Below are positions 1 through 9,202 of a DNA stretch of 64,000 nucleotides, piece after piece (positions within the stretch are counted from its first letter, which is position 1; each line of letters begins with the position of its first letter). The stretch is from contig NZ_JADEYH010000001.1 of assembly GCF_017114865.1 (NCBI RefSeq), positions 1 through 64,000 on the forward strand. Direction: 5' to 3'. The notes under the pieces were generated by a model that was not told the origin of the DNA, made no database searches, and saw only the letters and a list, made by a program, of their open reading frames with translations. A program made the position numbers and the translations under genes. Source of the DNA: Streptomyces verrucosisporus. GTDB taxonomy: Bacteria > Actinomycetota > Actinomycetes > Streptomycetales > Streptomycetaceae.

Positions 1-36
1 GTGCCCTGAGCGCGGGCGGTCTCCAGCGGAACCGTC

Positions 37-684
37 TTGACCGCGGGCCTGGTCCACGAGGCCGTCAGATACCAGCGTCCCGGCGGCAGCGTCGCGGTCA
101 GCGCCGTCCTGGACGACGCCGGCGTTCCCGAGGCTGTGGCCGTCGGCGAGTGGGACGCGGCCGGCCGGGTGCTGCTGCTGTCCTACCTGACCGTACGGCC
201 CCGGTCCCGCTCCGGCGGGCTCGGCGGCCTGCTGATGGGCGTGGTCGCGGGAGCCTGGCAGGAGCGCTTCCGGCCGCTGCTGACGCTCGCCGAGGTGGAG
301 CATCCGCTGGCGCACAAGGCGGACGGCGAGCGCGGCGACCCGGCCGCCCGGCTGTGCTTCTACGCCCGGCACGGCGCCCGGGCCCTGGACATCCCCTACT
401 TCCAGCCCGCGCTGCGCCCCGGCGCGGAGCGGGTCCACGGAATGCTGCTGCTGGTGCTCGCCCGGGCCTCCGGCACGGAAGGGGAGCGGCCGGACACGGT
501 CGACCCCGGACCGGTCCGCTCCTTCCTGGAGGACTACCTGCTCTCGGGCGAGGAGCACCGGGCCGACGGTCCGGTGCTGCGGATGCGTGACGCCCTGGCC
601 CGTCCCGGCGGTGTCCGGCTGCTGCCGCTGGACGACGTCCGCGCGCTGCCGCTGTCCGTCCCGGACGGGGCCGCCCGCCCGTAG
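37..684 (+). CDS. GNAT-family N-acetyltransferase
   Basis: A 215-residue protein with a GNAT fold. The acetyl-CoA pyrophosphate-binding motif A is RSRSGGLGGLL at residues 56-66, following strand LLLSYLTVRP, and a FYARHGA element at about residue 108 matches the usual FYxRxGF of the last GNAT strands. It should acetylate an amine; the substrate cannot be read from sequence. The start is a TTG because the frame is closed by a stop at 7-9 and no ATG or GTG precedes the conserved part, so the true N-terminus is uncertain. It converges on the EEP-family gene, and both share the hairpin around 671-692. Confidence 0.75.
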   Translation: MTAGLVHEAVRYQRPGGSVAVSAVLDDAGVPEAVAVGEWDAAGRVLLLSYLTVRPRSRSGGLGGLLMGVVAGAWQERFRPLLTLAEVEHPLAHKADGERGDPAARLCFYARHGARALDIPYFQPALRPGAERVHGMLLLVLARASGTEGERPDTVDPGPVRSFLEDYLLSGEEHRADGPVLRMRDALARPGGVRLLPLDDVRALPLSVPDGAARP

Positions 685-692
685 GCGGGCGG
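671..692. terminator. Bidirectional hairpin terminator
   Basis: A perfect 9-bp stem CCGCCCGCC / GGCGGGCGG with loop CGTA overlaps the stop codon of the acetyltransferase gene and lies 6 bp from the end of the convergent EEP gene. There is no T tract, as is normal for Streptomyces terminators. Confidence 0.6.
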
Positions 693-697
693 GGCCT

Positions 698-1534
698 TCA
701 GGAGGCCGGCCCCGGGGCCGGTTCCGGGGCCAGGTCCGCCACGACGGCGGCGTGGTCGGAGGGCCAGACGCCGCCGACCGGGCCGTCGCCCGCCCGCCGC
801 ACGTCCGTGACGCGGCCGATCCCGCCCGGGCCGGGCGGCCCGACGCGGATGTAGTCGACGCGTGCGCTGGGCCGGAAGGTGGCCGCGACATAGGGGTTGG
901 CCGCGTCCCGGGTCGCGGCCGGGGCGGCCGGATCGGCGTACTCCCAGACGTCCGGCAGCACCTGGCCCTCGACGGCGGGGGCCGTGCGCGAGCCGCCCAG
1001 CAGCCGGATCTCGTCGGAGTCGGGCGTCGCGTTGAAGTCCCCGGTGACCACGGGCGGGAAGCCGCTCCCGCCGCGGTGCGCCGCGACGAACTCCGCCAGG
1101 GCGGCGACCTGCCGGCAGCGCAGTGCCGAGGCGTGGGCGGCGGAGGTCAGGTGGGTGGTGAAGAACGGCACCGGGCGGCCGGGCGCGTCCAGCAGCGCGT
1201 ACAGCGCCACCCGCTCGTCGCCGCCCCCGGCCGGGGGCAGGGGGATCTCGGCCCGGTCCGCTATGGGCCAGCGGCTGAGCACGGCGTTGCCGACGCCGAC
1301 CTCCGGGTCGTCCAGCCGCTCGCGCCACTGCCCGGGGACGTCCCAGGCCGCCCAGGTCCAGTGCATGCCCAGCTCGCGGGCGAGCCGTCCGGCCATGTTC
1401 TCCCCGCCCCGGGTCCACACCTCCTGCAGGCCGACCGCGTCGGGCCGCGTCTGGCGCAGTGTGGCCAGGATCGCCTCGTACCGCTCCCGCCACGGTCCGA
1501 ACCGCCACCACACGTTCCACGTCATCACGCGCAT
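698..1534 (-). CDS. Endonuclease/exonuclease/phosphatase (EEP) family protein
   Basis: A 278-residue metal-dependent phosphohydrolase of the EEP superfamily (DNase I / AP endonuclease / sphingomyelinase fold). The family motifs appear in order: TWNVW (Asn7), LQEVW (metal-binding Glu38), GDFNATPDSDE in the middle, and a C-terminal SDHAAVVADL. The start is the ATG giving MRVMTWNV, because TWN normally sits within about 10 residues of the start; an upstream in-frame start would add 13 residues. No signal peptide is visible, so it is probably cytoplasmic. The substrate (nucleic acid, phospholipid or phosphate ester) cannot be decided. Confidence 0.82.
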   Translation of the reverse strand: MRVMTWNVWWRFGPWRERYEAILATLRQTRPDAVGLQEVWTRGGENMAGRLARELGMHWTWAAWDVPGQWRERLDDPEVGVGNAVLSRWPIADRAEIPLPPAGGGDERVALYALLDAPGRPVPFFTTHLTSAAHASALRCRQVAALAEFVAAHRGGSGFPPVVTGDFNATPDSDEIRLLGGSRTAPAVEGQVLPDVWEYADPAAPAATRDAANPYVAATFRPSARVDYIRVGPPGPGGIGRVTDVRRAGDGPVGGVWPSDHAAVVADLAPEPAPGPAS

Positions 1535-1680
1535 CCGCCGACCGCTCCCTGCTGCCTCGCCCCGGTGGGCCATGGGTGTACCCCGTCCACCGCCCCGCTA
1601 CCCGCCCGATGTGACGCGCGGCGGTACGCGGGGCGAACGGTTCGGGTACGGCCGCCCCGGCCGGTCCGCGTCGGCCGGTG

Positions 1681-2463
1681 TCAGTCGGCGGACTCCAGGA
1701 AGTCCGCTATGGCCTGGGCGAAGGACGGGTCGCGCACGGCCGTCAGATGGTCGCCGTGCAGGGTCCGGAGCCGGGCGCGGGGGAGCGCGTCGGCGAGCAC
1801 CCCGGGGCGCGCGGCCAGCGGATCGTCCGCGCCCGCGAGCACCAGGGTCGGCACGGTGACGTCCGTCAGCGCGGTCGGGCCCTGGTGCATCGATCTGCCC
1901 TGCGCGGCCAGGGCGCGGCGGTCGGCGCCCACCTCGTCCGCCCAGATCCGCAGGCCCGCCATCCGCAGCGGCACGTCGGCCGGGTCGTCCGCCAGCAGCG
2001 CCGCCACCACCAGTTCGGGGGGCAGTTCGCGGGTGTCCACACCGCCCAGTTCGACCACCCCGGCCCCCACCCCGCCGACGACCAGCCGGGTGACGCGCTC
2101 GTCCCGGGCGGCGGCCAGCAGCGCGGTGACCGCGCCCATCGAGTAGCCCACCAGGTGCGCCCGCCCCTCGCCGAGGACGTCCAGCAGGTCCAGCAGATCG
2201 CGTGCCATGGCGCTCTCGCCGTAGTGGCGGGCGTCGTAGGGCTTGCCGGAGCGGCCGTGGCCGCGCGCGTCGATGCCGACCACCCGCCGCCCCCGCCGGG
2301 TCAGCACCTCGACGACGCCCGGCCGGACCCAGTTGGTGTGGGTGTCGGCGATGAAGCCGTGGTGCAGCACCACGACCGGCAGTCCGCCGTCCATGCCGGG
2401 CGCCGGGTCCCAGCGGTGGTAGCGGATGGTCACGCCGTCGAAGGAGGTGAACTCTCGTGTCAT
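1681..2463 (-). CDS. Alpha/beta hydrolase
   Basis: A 260-residue serine hydrolase. It shows the oxyanion-hole HHG (residues 35-37), the nucleophile elbow GYSMG with Ser108, the acid in LAGADD and the catalytic His in LHGDHLTA near the C-terminus. GIDARGHGRSGKP is typical of the epoxide hydrolase / haloperoxidase-like branch. No signal peptide is seen. It is divergent from the LuxR regulator at 2659, and the 195-bp gap presumably holds both promoters. Substrate unknown. Confidence 0.85.
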   Translation of the reverse strand: MTREFTSFDGVTIRYHRWDPAPGMDGGLPVVVLHHGFIADTHTNWVRPGVVEVLTRRGRRVVGIDARGHGRSGKPYDARHYGESAMARDLLDLLDVLGEGRAHLVGYSMGAVTALLAAARDERVTRLVVGGVGAGVVELGGVDTRELPPELVVAALLADDPADVPLRMAGLRIWADEVGADRRALAAQGRSMHQGPTALTDVTVPTLVLAGADDPLAARPGVLADALPRARLRTLHGDHLTAVRDPSFAQAIADFLESAD

Positions 2464-2658
2464 GGGCCGACCGTAGGACGGCCGGTCGCGGCCCGGCGGC
2501 CGCGGGGGGAGCCGTTGTGCGAGCGCACACGCCGCCCGGCCGGCCGCTGGGCGGTGGCCGCGACCTGGCCTTATTGTCATGGACACTATGCGGGCTCGGT
2601 GCTGTCGTGAAGGCAGACCCGGGCGACCTGGAAGTCCCTTCCGAGGAGGGATGCGCGG

Positions 2659-5568
2659 ATGCACGGTGCGAACACCGCACGGAAGGCCGTTGCGGAACTG
2701 ATCGGCGGCGCACGCGCGGGACGGGGCGGCACGCTGCTGGTGCGGGCCGAACCGGGGCTCGGCGCCGGCGCCCTGCTGGACCACGCCGCGGCCTCCTTCG
2801 AGAGGGCCGGCCCGGGCGGCACCGTGCTGCGCGCGAGGGGCGTGGCCGCCGAGACCGCCGTCCCCTACAGCGGACTCCACGCCCTGCTGCGGCCGGTGGC
2901 CGACCGGGCGGCACCGGACGACCTGCGCACCGCCGCCCTCGTCCGCGCCCTGGCGCTGGGCGCCGCGCCCGCCGACGAGGGGCCGGTGCTGGCCGGACTG
3001 CCGGCGCTGCTGCACGACCTGGCCGCCGGGGGGCCGCTGCTGCTGTGCGTCGACGGCGCGCACCACCTCGACGCGCCCAGCCGCCGCGTCCTGGGCTTCG
3101 CGGCCCGGCGGCTGGGCCCTCCGCTGCCCGTGGCGATGCTGGTGACGGCGGACTGCGACGGCGCCGAGGACCCGCTGCTGGCCGGGCTGCCCGTACTCGC
3201 GCTGGAGCCGCTGGACGCCGCGGCCGCCGGCGCGTTCCTGGACGAGCTGCTGTCCGCCGACACCGACCCGGCCGTACGCGAGGCGCTGCTGCACAGCGGC
3301 GGCGGCAACCCCGGCCTCCTCACCGATCTGGCCGCCTCCCTCACCCCCGCCCAGCTCGCCGGCGCCGAACCGCTGCCCCATCCGCTCCCCGCCACCGGGC
3401 CGCGGCTGCGCTCGGCCACCGCCGAACTGGCGGACCTGCCCGAACAGGCCCGCACCCTGCTGCTGCTGACCGCCGCCGCGTACGAGCTGGGTGGCACGGC
3501 GGACTGCTCCACCCTGGCGCGCGCCGCGGCACTGGCCGGACTCGGCCCGGACGGGGCGGACCCGGCCCGCAGCCGCGGTGCCCTGCGGCGCGAGGGCGAC
3601 CGGCTGTGCTTCGCGAACTCGCTGCTGCGCCGCGCCGCCTACTGGGGCGAGCCGCCCGAGCGGCGGCGCACCGCCCACCGGCTGCTCGCCCGTGCCCTGG
3701 AGGGCGCCCGCGCGGGGGAGGGCACCCCCGCCGGGGGCGGCCGGGGCGGTGAGGCCGTGAACGCGGGAGCGCCGCACCGGCTGCTCGCCCTGCGCCACCG
3801 CGCCGCGGCCGCCCTGCCGCAGGAGGGCGCGGACCCGGAACTGGCCGACGCGCTGGCCGCCGTCGCCTCCGACACCACGGCCACCGACGAGCACACCCAC
3901 GCCGAACTGGCCGACGCCCTGTGGCGTTCGGCCGAACTCACCGGAGCCGACGGCGGGTCCGGCGACGGGTTCGGCACGGCCCAGGACACCGGTGTGCGCG
4001 CGGCCCGGCTGACCGCCGCGGCCGAACACGCATGGTCGGCCGGACGCCCGTACCGGGCCCTGGCCCTGCTGGACCGGGCCCGCGCGCTGCCCGTGCACGA
4101 CACCGTGCGCGGCCGGGCCGAACTCGTTCGCGGAGTACTGGAGCTGCGCAACGGTGTGGTCACCGACGCCCATGAGCTGCTGTCGTACGCCGCCCGGCTG
4201 CTGGGCCCCTACGACCCGCACACCGCCCGCCGGGCGCTGCTGCACGCGACCGAGGCGGCCTGGGCGATCGGAGACATCGCGGGTTTCCGCGCCGACCTCG
4301 CCCGTATCGCCGGGCTGAGGACGCCCGCCGGGGACCCGCTGCTCGACGACTACCGCGCGGGCCTGGACGCGGTGCTCCGCGGTGACATCGACCGCGGCGG
4401 CCCGCTGCTGCTGCGCGTCCTGGAGCACGCTGCCGGCGAGCGGCAGCCCTGGAGGCTGATACGGGCCGGGATCGTGGCCCTGGTCGTCGGTGACGTCGCG
4501 GCGGCCCACGACCTCAACACCCGGGCCCTGGCCGCCGCCCGGGCGTGCGGGCCGGCCGCCGTCGTACCCCAGGCGCTGGAGCACCTGGCCTACAGCGAGC
4601 TGCGGGCCGGGCGGCACAGCCGGGCCCGCGCCCACGCCGAGGACGGGCTGCGCCGCGCCCGCCGCAGCGGCCAGCGCAACTGCGCCGCCCACCACCACGC
4701 GGTGCTGGCGATGGCCGCGGCAGTGGAGGGGGACGCGGCCGCCTGCGCCGGGCACGCCCGCGCGGCGGGCGAGGACGCGGGCCCGCACGGCCTGGGCGTG
4801 GCCGCCACCCTGGCCCAGTGGGCGCTGGCCCGCTGCGACATGGGGCACGGCAGACCGCACGAGGCCGCGGCCCGGCTGGAGCCGCTGGTGGGCACCGGTC
4901 CGGGCGAACTGCCGGGGACCGGCGGCGGGCGCGGGCACTTCGCGCTCCAGGCGCTGGCCGCGCCGTGCCTGGTGGAGGCGTCCGCCCAGGCGGGCGACCG
5001 GCGCACCGCCCGCGCCGCGCTGACGCGCTTCGCCCAGTGGACCGCCGTCACCGCGGACCCGATGGCGCCCGTCCAGCTCGCCCGCTGCCGGGCCCTGCTC
5101 GCCGGGCCGGAGGAGGCGCCGGAGCTGTTCGCGAAGGCGCTGGAGGAGCACGCGCGGATCGACAGCGACTTCGAGTACGGCCGCACCCAGCTGCTGCACG
5201 GCAAGGCGCTGCGCCGCGGACGCCGTCCGGGCGCGGCCCGCGGGGTACTGCGCGACGCGCTCCTGGCCTTCGAACGGTGCGGCGCCCGCAGCTGGGCCGA
5301 CCAGGCCCGCGCCGAGCTGCGGGCCACCGGCGAGACGGCGGGGCAGGGCGCGCCGCGGGTGCTGGGCGGACTGACCCCGCAGCAGCTGCGCATCGCGCGC
5401 TGCGTGGCCGAGGGGGCCACCAACCGGGAGGTCGCGCTGCGGCTGTCGGTCAGCCCCCGCACGGTCGACCACCACCTGCGCAACGTCTTCGCCGCACTGG
5501 GCATCCGCTCCCGGGTCGAGCTCACCAGGGTCCTGGCGGCGGCCGGCGAGAGCCGGCACGACGGCTGA
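2659..5568 (+). CDS. LuxR-family (LAL-type) transcriptional regulator with degenerate ATPase
   Basis: A 969-residue large ATP-binding LuxR-type regulator. An N-terminal AAA/NACHT-like ATPase (residues 1-240) is followed by a long Ala/Leu-rich helical region like TPR repeats, and a LuxR helix-turn-helix at residues 903-960 (LTPQQLRIARCVAEGATNRE, then SVSPRTVDHHLRNVF). The P-loop region reads AEPGLGAGALL, where LAL proteins normally have GEPGIGKTAL: the Walker A Lys and Thr are both missing, while a Walker B-like LLLCVDGAHHLD remains. ATP hydrolysis is therefore doubtful. The start ATG follows a clear GAGGAGGG ribosome binding site with 8-bp spacing. Targets are unknown; LAL proteins often regulate secondary metabolism or sugar use. 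Confidence 0.88.
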   Translation: MHGANTARKAVAELIGGARAGRGGTLLVRAEPGLGAGALLDHAAASFERAGPGGTVLRARGVAAETAVPYSGLHALLRPVADRAAPDDLRTAALVRALALGAAPADEGPVLAGLPALLHDLAAGGPLLLCVDGAHHLDAPSRRVLGFAARRLGPPLPVAMLVTADCDGAEDPLLAGLPVLALEPLDAAAAGAFLDELLSADTDPAVREALLHSGGGNPGLLTDLAASLTPAQLAGAEPLPHPLPATGPRLRSATAELADLPEQARTLLLLTAAAYELGGTADCSTLARAAALAGLGPDGADPARSRGALRREGDRLCFANSLLRRAAYWGEPPERRRTAHRLLARALEGARAGEGTPAGGGRGGEAVNAGAPHRLLALRHRAAAALPQEGADPELADALAAVASDTTATDEHTHAELADALWRSAELTGADGGSGDGFGTAQDTGVRAARLTAAAEHAWSAGRPYRALALLDRARALPVHDTVRGRAELVRGVLELRNGVVTDAHELLSYAARLLGPYDPHTARRALLHATEAAWAIGDIAGFRADLARIAGLRTPAGDPLLDDYRAGLDAVLRGDIDRGGPLLLRVLEHAAGERQPWRLIRAGIVALVVGDVAAAHDLNTRALAAARACGPAAVVPQALEHLAYSELRAGRHSRARAHAEDGLRRARRSGQRNCAAHHHAVLAMAAAVEGDAAACAGHARAAGEDAGPHGLGVAATLAQWALARCDMGHGRPHEAAARLEPLVGTGPGELPGTGGGRGHFALQALAAPCLVEASAQAGDRRTARAALTRFAQWTAVTADPMAPVQLARCRALLAGPEEAPELFAKALEEHARIDSDFEYGRTQLLHGKALRRGRRPGAARGVLRDALLAFERCGARSWADQARAELRATGETAGQGAPRVLGGLTPQQLRIARCVAEGATNREVALRLSVSPRTVDHHLRNVFAALGIRSRVELTRVLAAAGESRHDG

Positions 5569-5630
5569 GGGCGCGACCGGTGCGGCCGGGCGCCGGCCGC
5601 GTACGCCAGGACACCTGGGAGACTGAGCGG

Positions 5631-5641
5631 TCGCTAAGCGA
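5631..5641. promoter_or_regulatory. Palindrome upstream of pucR-type gene
   Basis: TCGCTAAGCGA is a perfect 11-bp palindrome about 90 bp before the PucR-type start, inside the only intergenic stretch between the two regulators. It could be an operator; this is inference only. Confidence 0.25.
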
Positions 5642-5729
5642 TTCCCGCACGCCTCTGGATATCCCGGTCCGGGCCTGCTGACAATGCTGCATCGAGCCGC
5701 TCCCGACACCCGCCAGGTGGAGGACCGAG

Positions 5730-7040
5730 ATGCATCCCGTCGTACGCGCCCCCGTGAACGCCGAGGCCGTGGCCGTGCTGCACCGGGCCGCCCGGCCGCT
5801 GATGGACGAACTGCCCGGGCTCACCGACCGCGTGGTCGAGCTTCTGTGCAAGGAGGAGCCCGCCTACCGCGCCGCCTCCGTCGACCAGGACGAGCTGTGG
5901 CACGAGGTGTACCGCTCCCTGCGGCACAACGTGGGCTCCCTGCTGCGCCCCAAGGAACTGCGCGACGCCGCCCGCCGCTGCTCGTGGCGGATCGGCGCCG
6001 ACCGCGCCGAGCAGGGGCTTCCGCTGGACGCCCTGATGCGGGCCTTCCGGCTCGGCGGCGCGGTGGTCTGGCAGTCCCTGGTGGACCGGGTCACCCGGCA
6101 CGATCCCGACGGCGCGCGGCTGCTGGTCCACGTCGCGGCCGAGGTGTGGGACTTCGTCGACGAGCACTGCGCGGTGGTCGCCGAGGCGTACCGGCGGACC
6201 GAGCGCCGGCTGGCCTGGCGCCACGGCAACCGCCAGCGGCTGATGGCCGACGCCCTGCTGGAGGGCACCATGCGCGTCGCCGACCTCACGGAGACGTCCG
6301 AGGCGCTGGGACTGCCCGAACGGGGGCGGTACGCGGTGGTGGCCGTCGCGGGCCCCGGCCGGGAGGCTCACCGCCCCCTGATCCGCTCCCGCGTCCCCGA
6401 GGCCGTACCGATCCTGTGGCACCCCCGGTCCGACGCCGACCTGGGAATCGCCGTGATCGGCGGAGATCCGGCCGGTCACGGCGGCCCGGGCGAACCCGGT
6501 GATCCGGACGGCCACGGCGCCGCCGACGGCCTGCTGGCGGAGCTGGCCGGCGCCCTCCCCGCGCTGCCGGGGCTGCGCACCGGCGTCAGCTTCGCGGTCG
6601 ATGGGCTGGCCCGGATCGGCGAAGCCCGCCGGCTCGCCGAGACCGCGCTGCGCTCGGCCGCCCCGGGCGGGACGCCGGTCCTGCTCCACGAGCATCTGCC
6701 CGCCGCTCTGCTGGTCTCCTCGCCCGGCCTGGCCGCGGCACTGGCCGAGCGGGTGCTGGGCCCGGTGCTGAGACTGGAGGGCGCCGACCGGGACCTGCTG
6801 CTGGACACCCTCACCGCCTGGATGGAGTGCGACGGCTCGGCCCGGCGGGCCGGCAGCAGGCTGTTCTGCCACCGCAACACCGTTCTCAACCGGCTGCGCC
6901 GCTTCGAGCAGCTCACCGGCAGATCCCTCGGCCGCCCCCACGAGGTGGCCGAGCTCTCCCTCGCCCTGACCGCCCGCCGGGTCCTCCAGGCCCCGGCGAC
7001 GGAGCGGACCGCGTCCGGCCGGACCCGTCCCGCGGTCTGA
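5730..7040 (+). CDS. PucR-family helix-turn-helix regulator
   Basis: A 436-residue regulator with the PucR architecture: an N-terminal RsbRD/GGDEF-like sensory part (residues 1-180), a degenerate central domain, and a C-terminal PucR HTH (about 360-430) ending with CHRNTVLNRLRRFEQLTGR. The same HTH type is found in FasR at 43.6 kb, but here no fatty-acid genes are adjacent. A GGTGGAGGACCGAG ribosome binding region precedes the ATG. The downstream gene, 256 bp away on the same strand, is an FAD/NAD(P)H ferredoxin-type reductase, which may be its target (inference). Confidence 0.85.
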   Translation: MHPVVRAPVNAEAVAVLHRAARPLMDELPGLTDRVVELLCKEEPAYRAASVDQDELWHEVYRSLRHNVGSLLRPKELRDAARRCSWRIGADRAEQGLPLDALMRAFRLGGAVVWQSLVDRVTRHDPDGARLLVHVAAEVWDFVDEHCAVVAEAYRRTERRLAWRHGNRQRLMADALLEGTMRVADLTETSEALGLPERGRYAVVAVAGPGREAHRPLIRSRVPEAVPILWHPRSDADLGIAVIGGDPAGHGGPGEPGDPDGHGAADGLLAELAGALPALPGLRTGVSFAVDGLARIGEARRLAETALRSAAPGGTPVLLHEHLPAALLVSSPGLAAALAERVLGPVLRLEGADRDLLLDTLTAWMECDGSARRAGSRLFCHRNTVLNRLRRFEQLTGRSLGRPHEVAELSLALTARRVLQAPATERTASGRTRPAV

Positions 7041-7296
7041 GCGCGCGGAGGCGGGGAGGCGCGGAGGCGGGTGCGCGTACCAGATGGTTCCAGACAAACG
7101 AGGACGGTGCGCGCGAAGGGGGATAGAGCGGCCCGGAGGCTGGGGAGGATCTATGGGAGACGTCCGCGGAGCCGACCGCGGGCCCTCCCCGGACATCCCC
7201 CGCGCGCCCGGCCCGCCGCCCCTTCCGGCGGCGGGCCGGCGGGGCACACTCCCGGGGAATCCACCGCAGGGGGGCAGCGCAACGAGGAGGAAGCAC

Positions 7297-8559
7297 GTGG
7301 TCGACGCACACCGCACGTTCGTCATCGTCGGCGGCGGCCTGGCCGGGGCGAAAGCGGCCGAGACCCTGCGGGCCGAGGGCTTCACCGGCCGCGTCATCCT
7401 GATCGGCGACGAACGCGACCACCCCTACGAGCGGCCTCCCCTCTCCAAGGGCTACCTCGGCGGCACCACCGAACGCGAGGGCGTCTTCGTCCACGAGCCC
7501 GCCTGGTACGCCGGGGCCGCCGTCGAACTCCACCTCGGGCAGCCCGCCGTCCGCCTCGACCGGGAGGCGAAGACGGTGGAGCTCGGCGACGGCACCCGGA
7601 TCCACTACGACAAGCTGCTGCTGGCCACCGGAGCCGAGCCGCGCCGCCTGAACGTCCCCGGCACCGGGCTGGCCGGGGTGCACCATCTGCGCCGCCTGGC
7701 GCACGCCGACCGGCTGCGCGGCGCTCTGGCCGGGCTCGGCCGCGACAACGGACACCTGGTCGTCGCGGGCGCGGGCTGGATCGGCCTGGAGGTGGCTGCC
7801 GCCGCCCGCTCCTGGGGCGCCGAGGTCACCGTCATCGAGCCGAGCCCCACCCCGCTGCACTCCGTCCTCGGCCCCGAGCTGGGTTCCGTCCTGGCCGACC
7901 TGCACCGCGAGCACGGTGCGCGCCTGTACTTCGGCACCTCCCTCACCGAGGTCGTCGGCCAGGACAGCCAGGTCCTGGCCGTGCGTACGGGAGACGGCGA
8001 GGAGCACCCGGCGCACGCCGTGCTCGCCGCCATCGGCGCCGCCCCCCGGATCTCCCTGGCCCGCGCCGCCGGGCTGGAACTGGCCGGGGAGCCCGTGGGC
8101 GGCGTCGCGGTGGACGCCTCGCTGCGCACCAGCGACCCCGACATCCACGCGGCCGGCGACGTCGCCGCCCTCCACCACCCACTGTTCGGCACCCGGCTGC
8201 GCGTCGAGCACTGGGCCAACGCCCTGAACGGCGGACCGGCCGCCGCCCGGGCGATGCTCGGGCAGGAGGTCTCCTACGACCGGGTGCCCTACTTCTTCTC
8301 CGACCAGTACGACATGAGCATGGAGTACTCCGGCTGGGCGCCGCCCGGCTCGTACGACCAGGTGGTCGTCCGGGGCGACCTCGGCAAGCGCGAGTTCACC
8401 GCCTTCTGGCTGAGCGAGGGACGGGTGCTGGCCGGGCTGGGCGTGAACACCGAGGGCGCCACCGGGCCGGTCCAGCGGCTCGTGCGCTCCGGCCGGGAGA
8501 CCGATCCGGAGAAGCTGGCCGACCCCTCGCTGCCGCTGGATGAGCTGGCCGGAAACTGA
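7297..8559 (+). CDS. FAD/NAD(P)-dependent ferredoxin-type reductase
   Basis: A 420-residue flavoprotein reductase. An FAD-binding GGGLAGAKAAE lies close to the N-terminus, YERPPLSKGYL is the usual second FAD contact, a central GAGWIGLEVAA motif binds NAD(P)H, and HAAGDVA binds the FAD ribityl chain. The C-terminal reductase domain contains YFFSDQYD. This is the putidaredoxin / rubredoxin reductase group, which passes electrons from NAD(P)H to a ferredoxin for a P450 or oxygenase. GTG at 7297 was chosen because GAGGAGG lies 6 bp upstream and the FAD motif then sits at its normal position. No ferredoxin or P450 gene is adjacent, so its partner must be elsewhere. Confidence 0.88.
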   Translation: MVDAHRTFVIVGGGLAGAKAAETLRAEGFTGRVILIGDERDHPYERPPLSKGYLGGTTEREGVFVHEPAWYAGAAVELHLGQPAVRLDREAKTVELGDGTRIHYDKLLLATGAEPRRLNVPGTGLAGVHHLRRLAHADRLRGALAGLGRDNGHLVVAGAGWIGLEVAAAARSWGAEVTVIEPSPTPLHSVLGPELGSVLADLHREHGARLYFGTSLTEVVGQDSQVLAVRTGDGEEHPAHAVLAAIGAAPRISLARAAGLELAGEPVGGVAVDASLRTSDPDIHAAGDVAALHHPLFGTRLRVEHWANALNGGPAAARAMLGQEVSYDRVPYFFSDQYDMSMEYSGWAPPGSYDQVVVRGDLGKREFTAFWLSEGRVLAGLGVNTEGATGPVQRLVRSGRETDPEKLADPSLPLDELAGN

Positions 8560-8580
8560 CCCGCAGGACTCCTCCGACCC

Positions 8581-8602
8581 GGCCCCGACCCGGCCCCGAC
8601 CC
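8581..8602. repeat. Short tandem repeat GGCCCCGACCC
   Basis: Two exact 11-bp units, with degenerate flanking copies, lie in the gap between the reductase and the next acetyltransferase. Probably replication slippage; no function is evident. Confidence 0.5.
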
Positions 8603-8661
8603 GGTCGGCGACCCGGTCCCGGCCCGTCCCCGCCCCGGCAGCGGAGCCGTAGCGTGGCGGC

Positions 8662-9192
8662 ATGACCGTCCCCGCCGTCCGTACCGCGCTGGTGCCCGCC
8701 TCGGAGATCCTCGGCCTGCGGTGGGAGGTGCTGCGCCCGGGACTGCCGCGCGAGGCGGCGTTCTTCCCCGAGGGCGGAGACCCCGCCGCGTTCCACATCG
8801 CCTCCTACGAGGGGGACGCGCCGGAGGTCCTCGGATGCGGCACGTTCTTCCCCGAGGCGTTCCCCGGACCACTCCCCGGAGCCTCCCCGGGCCCGCCGGC
8901 GGACCTCGCCGCGACCGCCTACCGCTTCCGGGGCGTGGCCAGCGCCCCCGCCGCCCGCGGCCGGGGCCACGGCGCCGCCGTACTGCGCGCGGGCACCGCC
9001 GAGGCCGCCGCCCGCGGCGCCGCGCTGCTGTGGTGCAACGGCCGCACCACGGCCCGGGGCTTCTACGAGCGCCAGGGCTTTCGGACGCACGGAGAGGAGT
9101 TCGTCATCGAGGGCGTCGGCCCGCACCTCGTCTTCGTCCGGGAGGTCCGGCCCCGGACCCGCCCTGCCGGGGATGTCGCGGGGCGGCCGTAG
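8662..9192 (+). CDS. GNAT-family N-acetyltransferase
   Basis: A 176-residue GNAT protein. The acetyl-CoA motif A is ARGRGHGAAVLRAG and the late FYERQGF element is followed by GEEFVIEGVGPHLVFVRE, an ending shared with small ElaA-like GNAT proteins. It ends 10 bp before dnaG on the same strand, so the two are probably co-transcribed, as is common for small genes just upstream of primase. Substrate unknown. Confidence 0.8.
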   Translation: MTVPAVRTALVPASEILGLRWEVLRPGLPREAAFFPEGGDPAAFHIASYEGDAPEVLGCGTFFPEAFPGPLPGASPGPPADLAATAYRFRGVASAPAARGRGHGAAVLRAGTAEAAARGAALLWCNGRTTARGFYERQGFRTHGEEFVIEGVGPHLVFVREVRPRTRPAGDVAGRP

Positions 9193-9202
9193 ACTTTCCG
9201 CC

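Noticed and set aside
1681..5709. A 1342-codon open frame on the minus strand
   Set aside because: Only its last 260 codons (alpha/beta hydrolase) are coherent; the rest is the high-GC shadow of the LuxR gene on the other strand, with Arg/Gly/Gln-rich nonsense composition.
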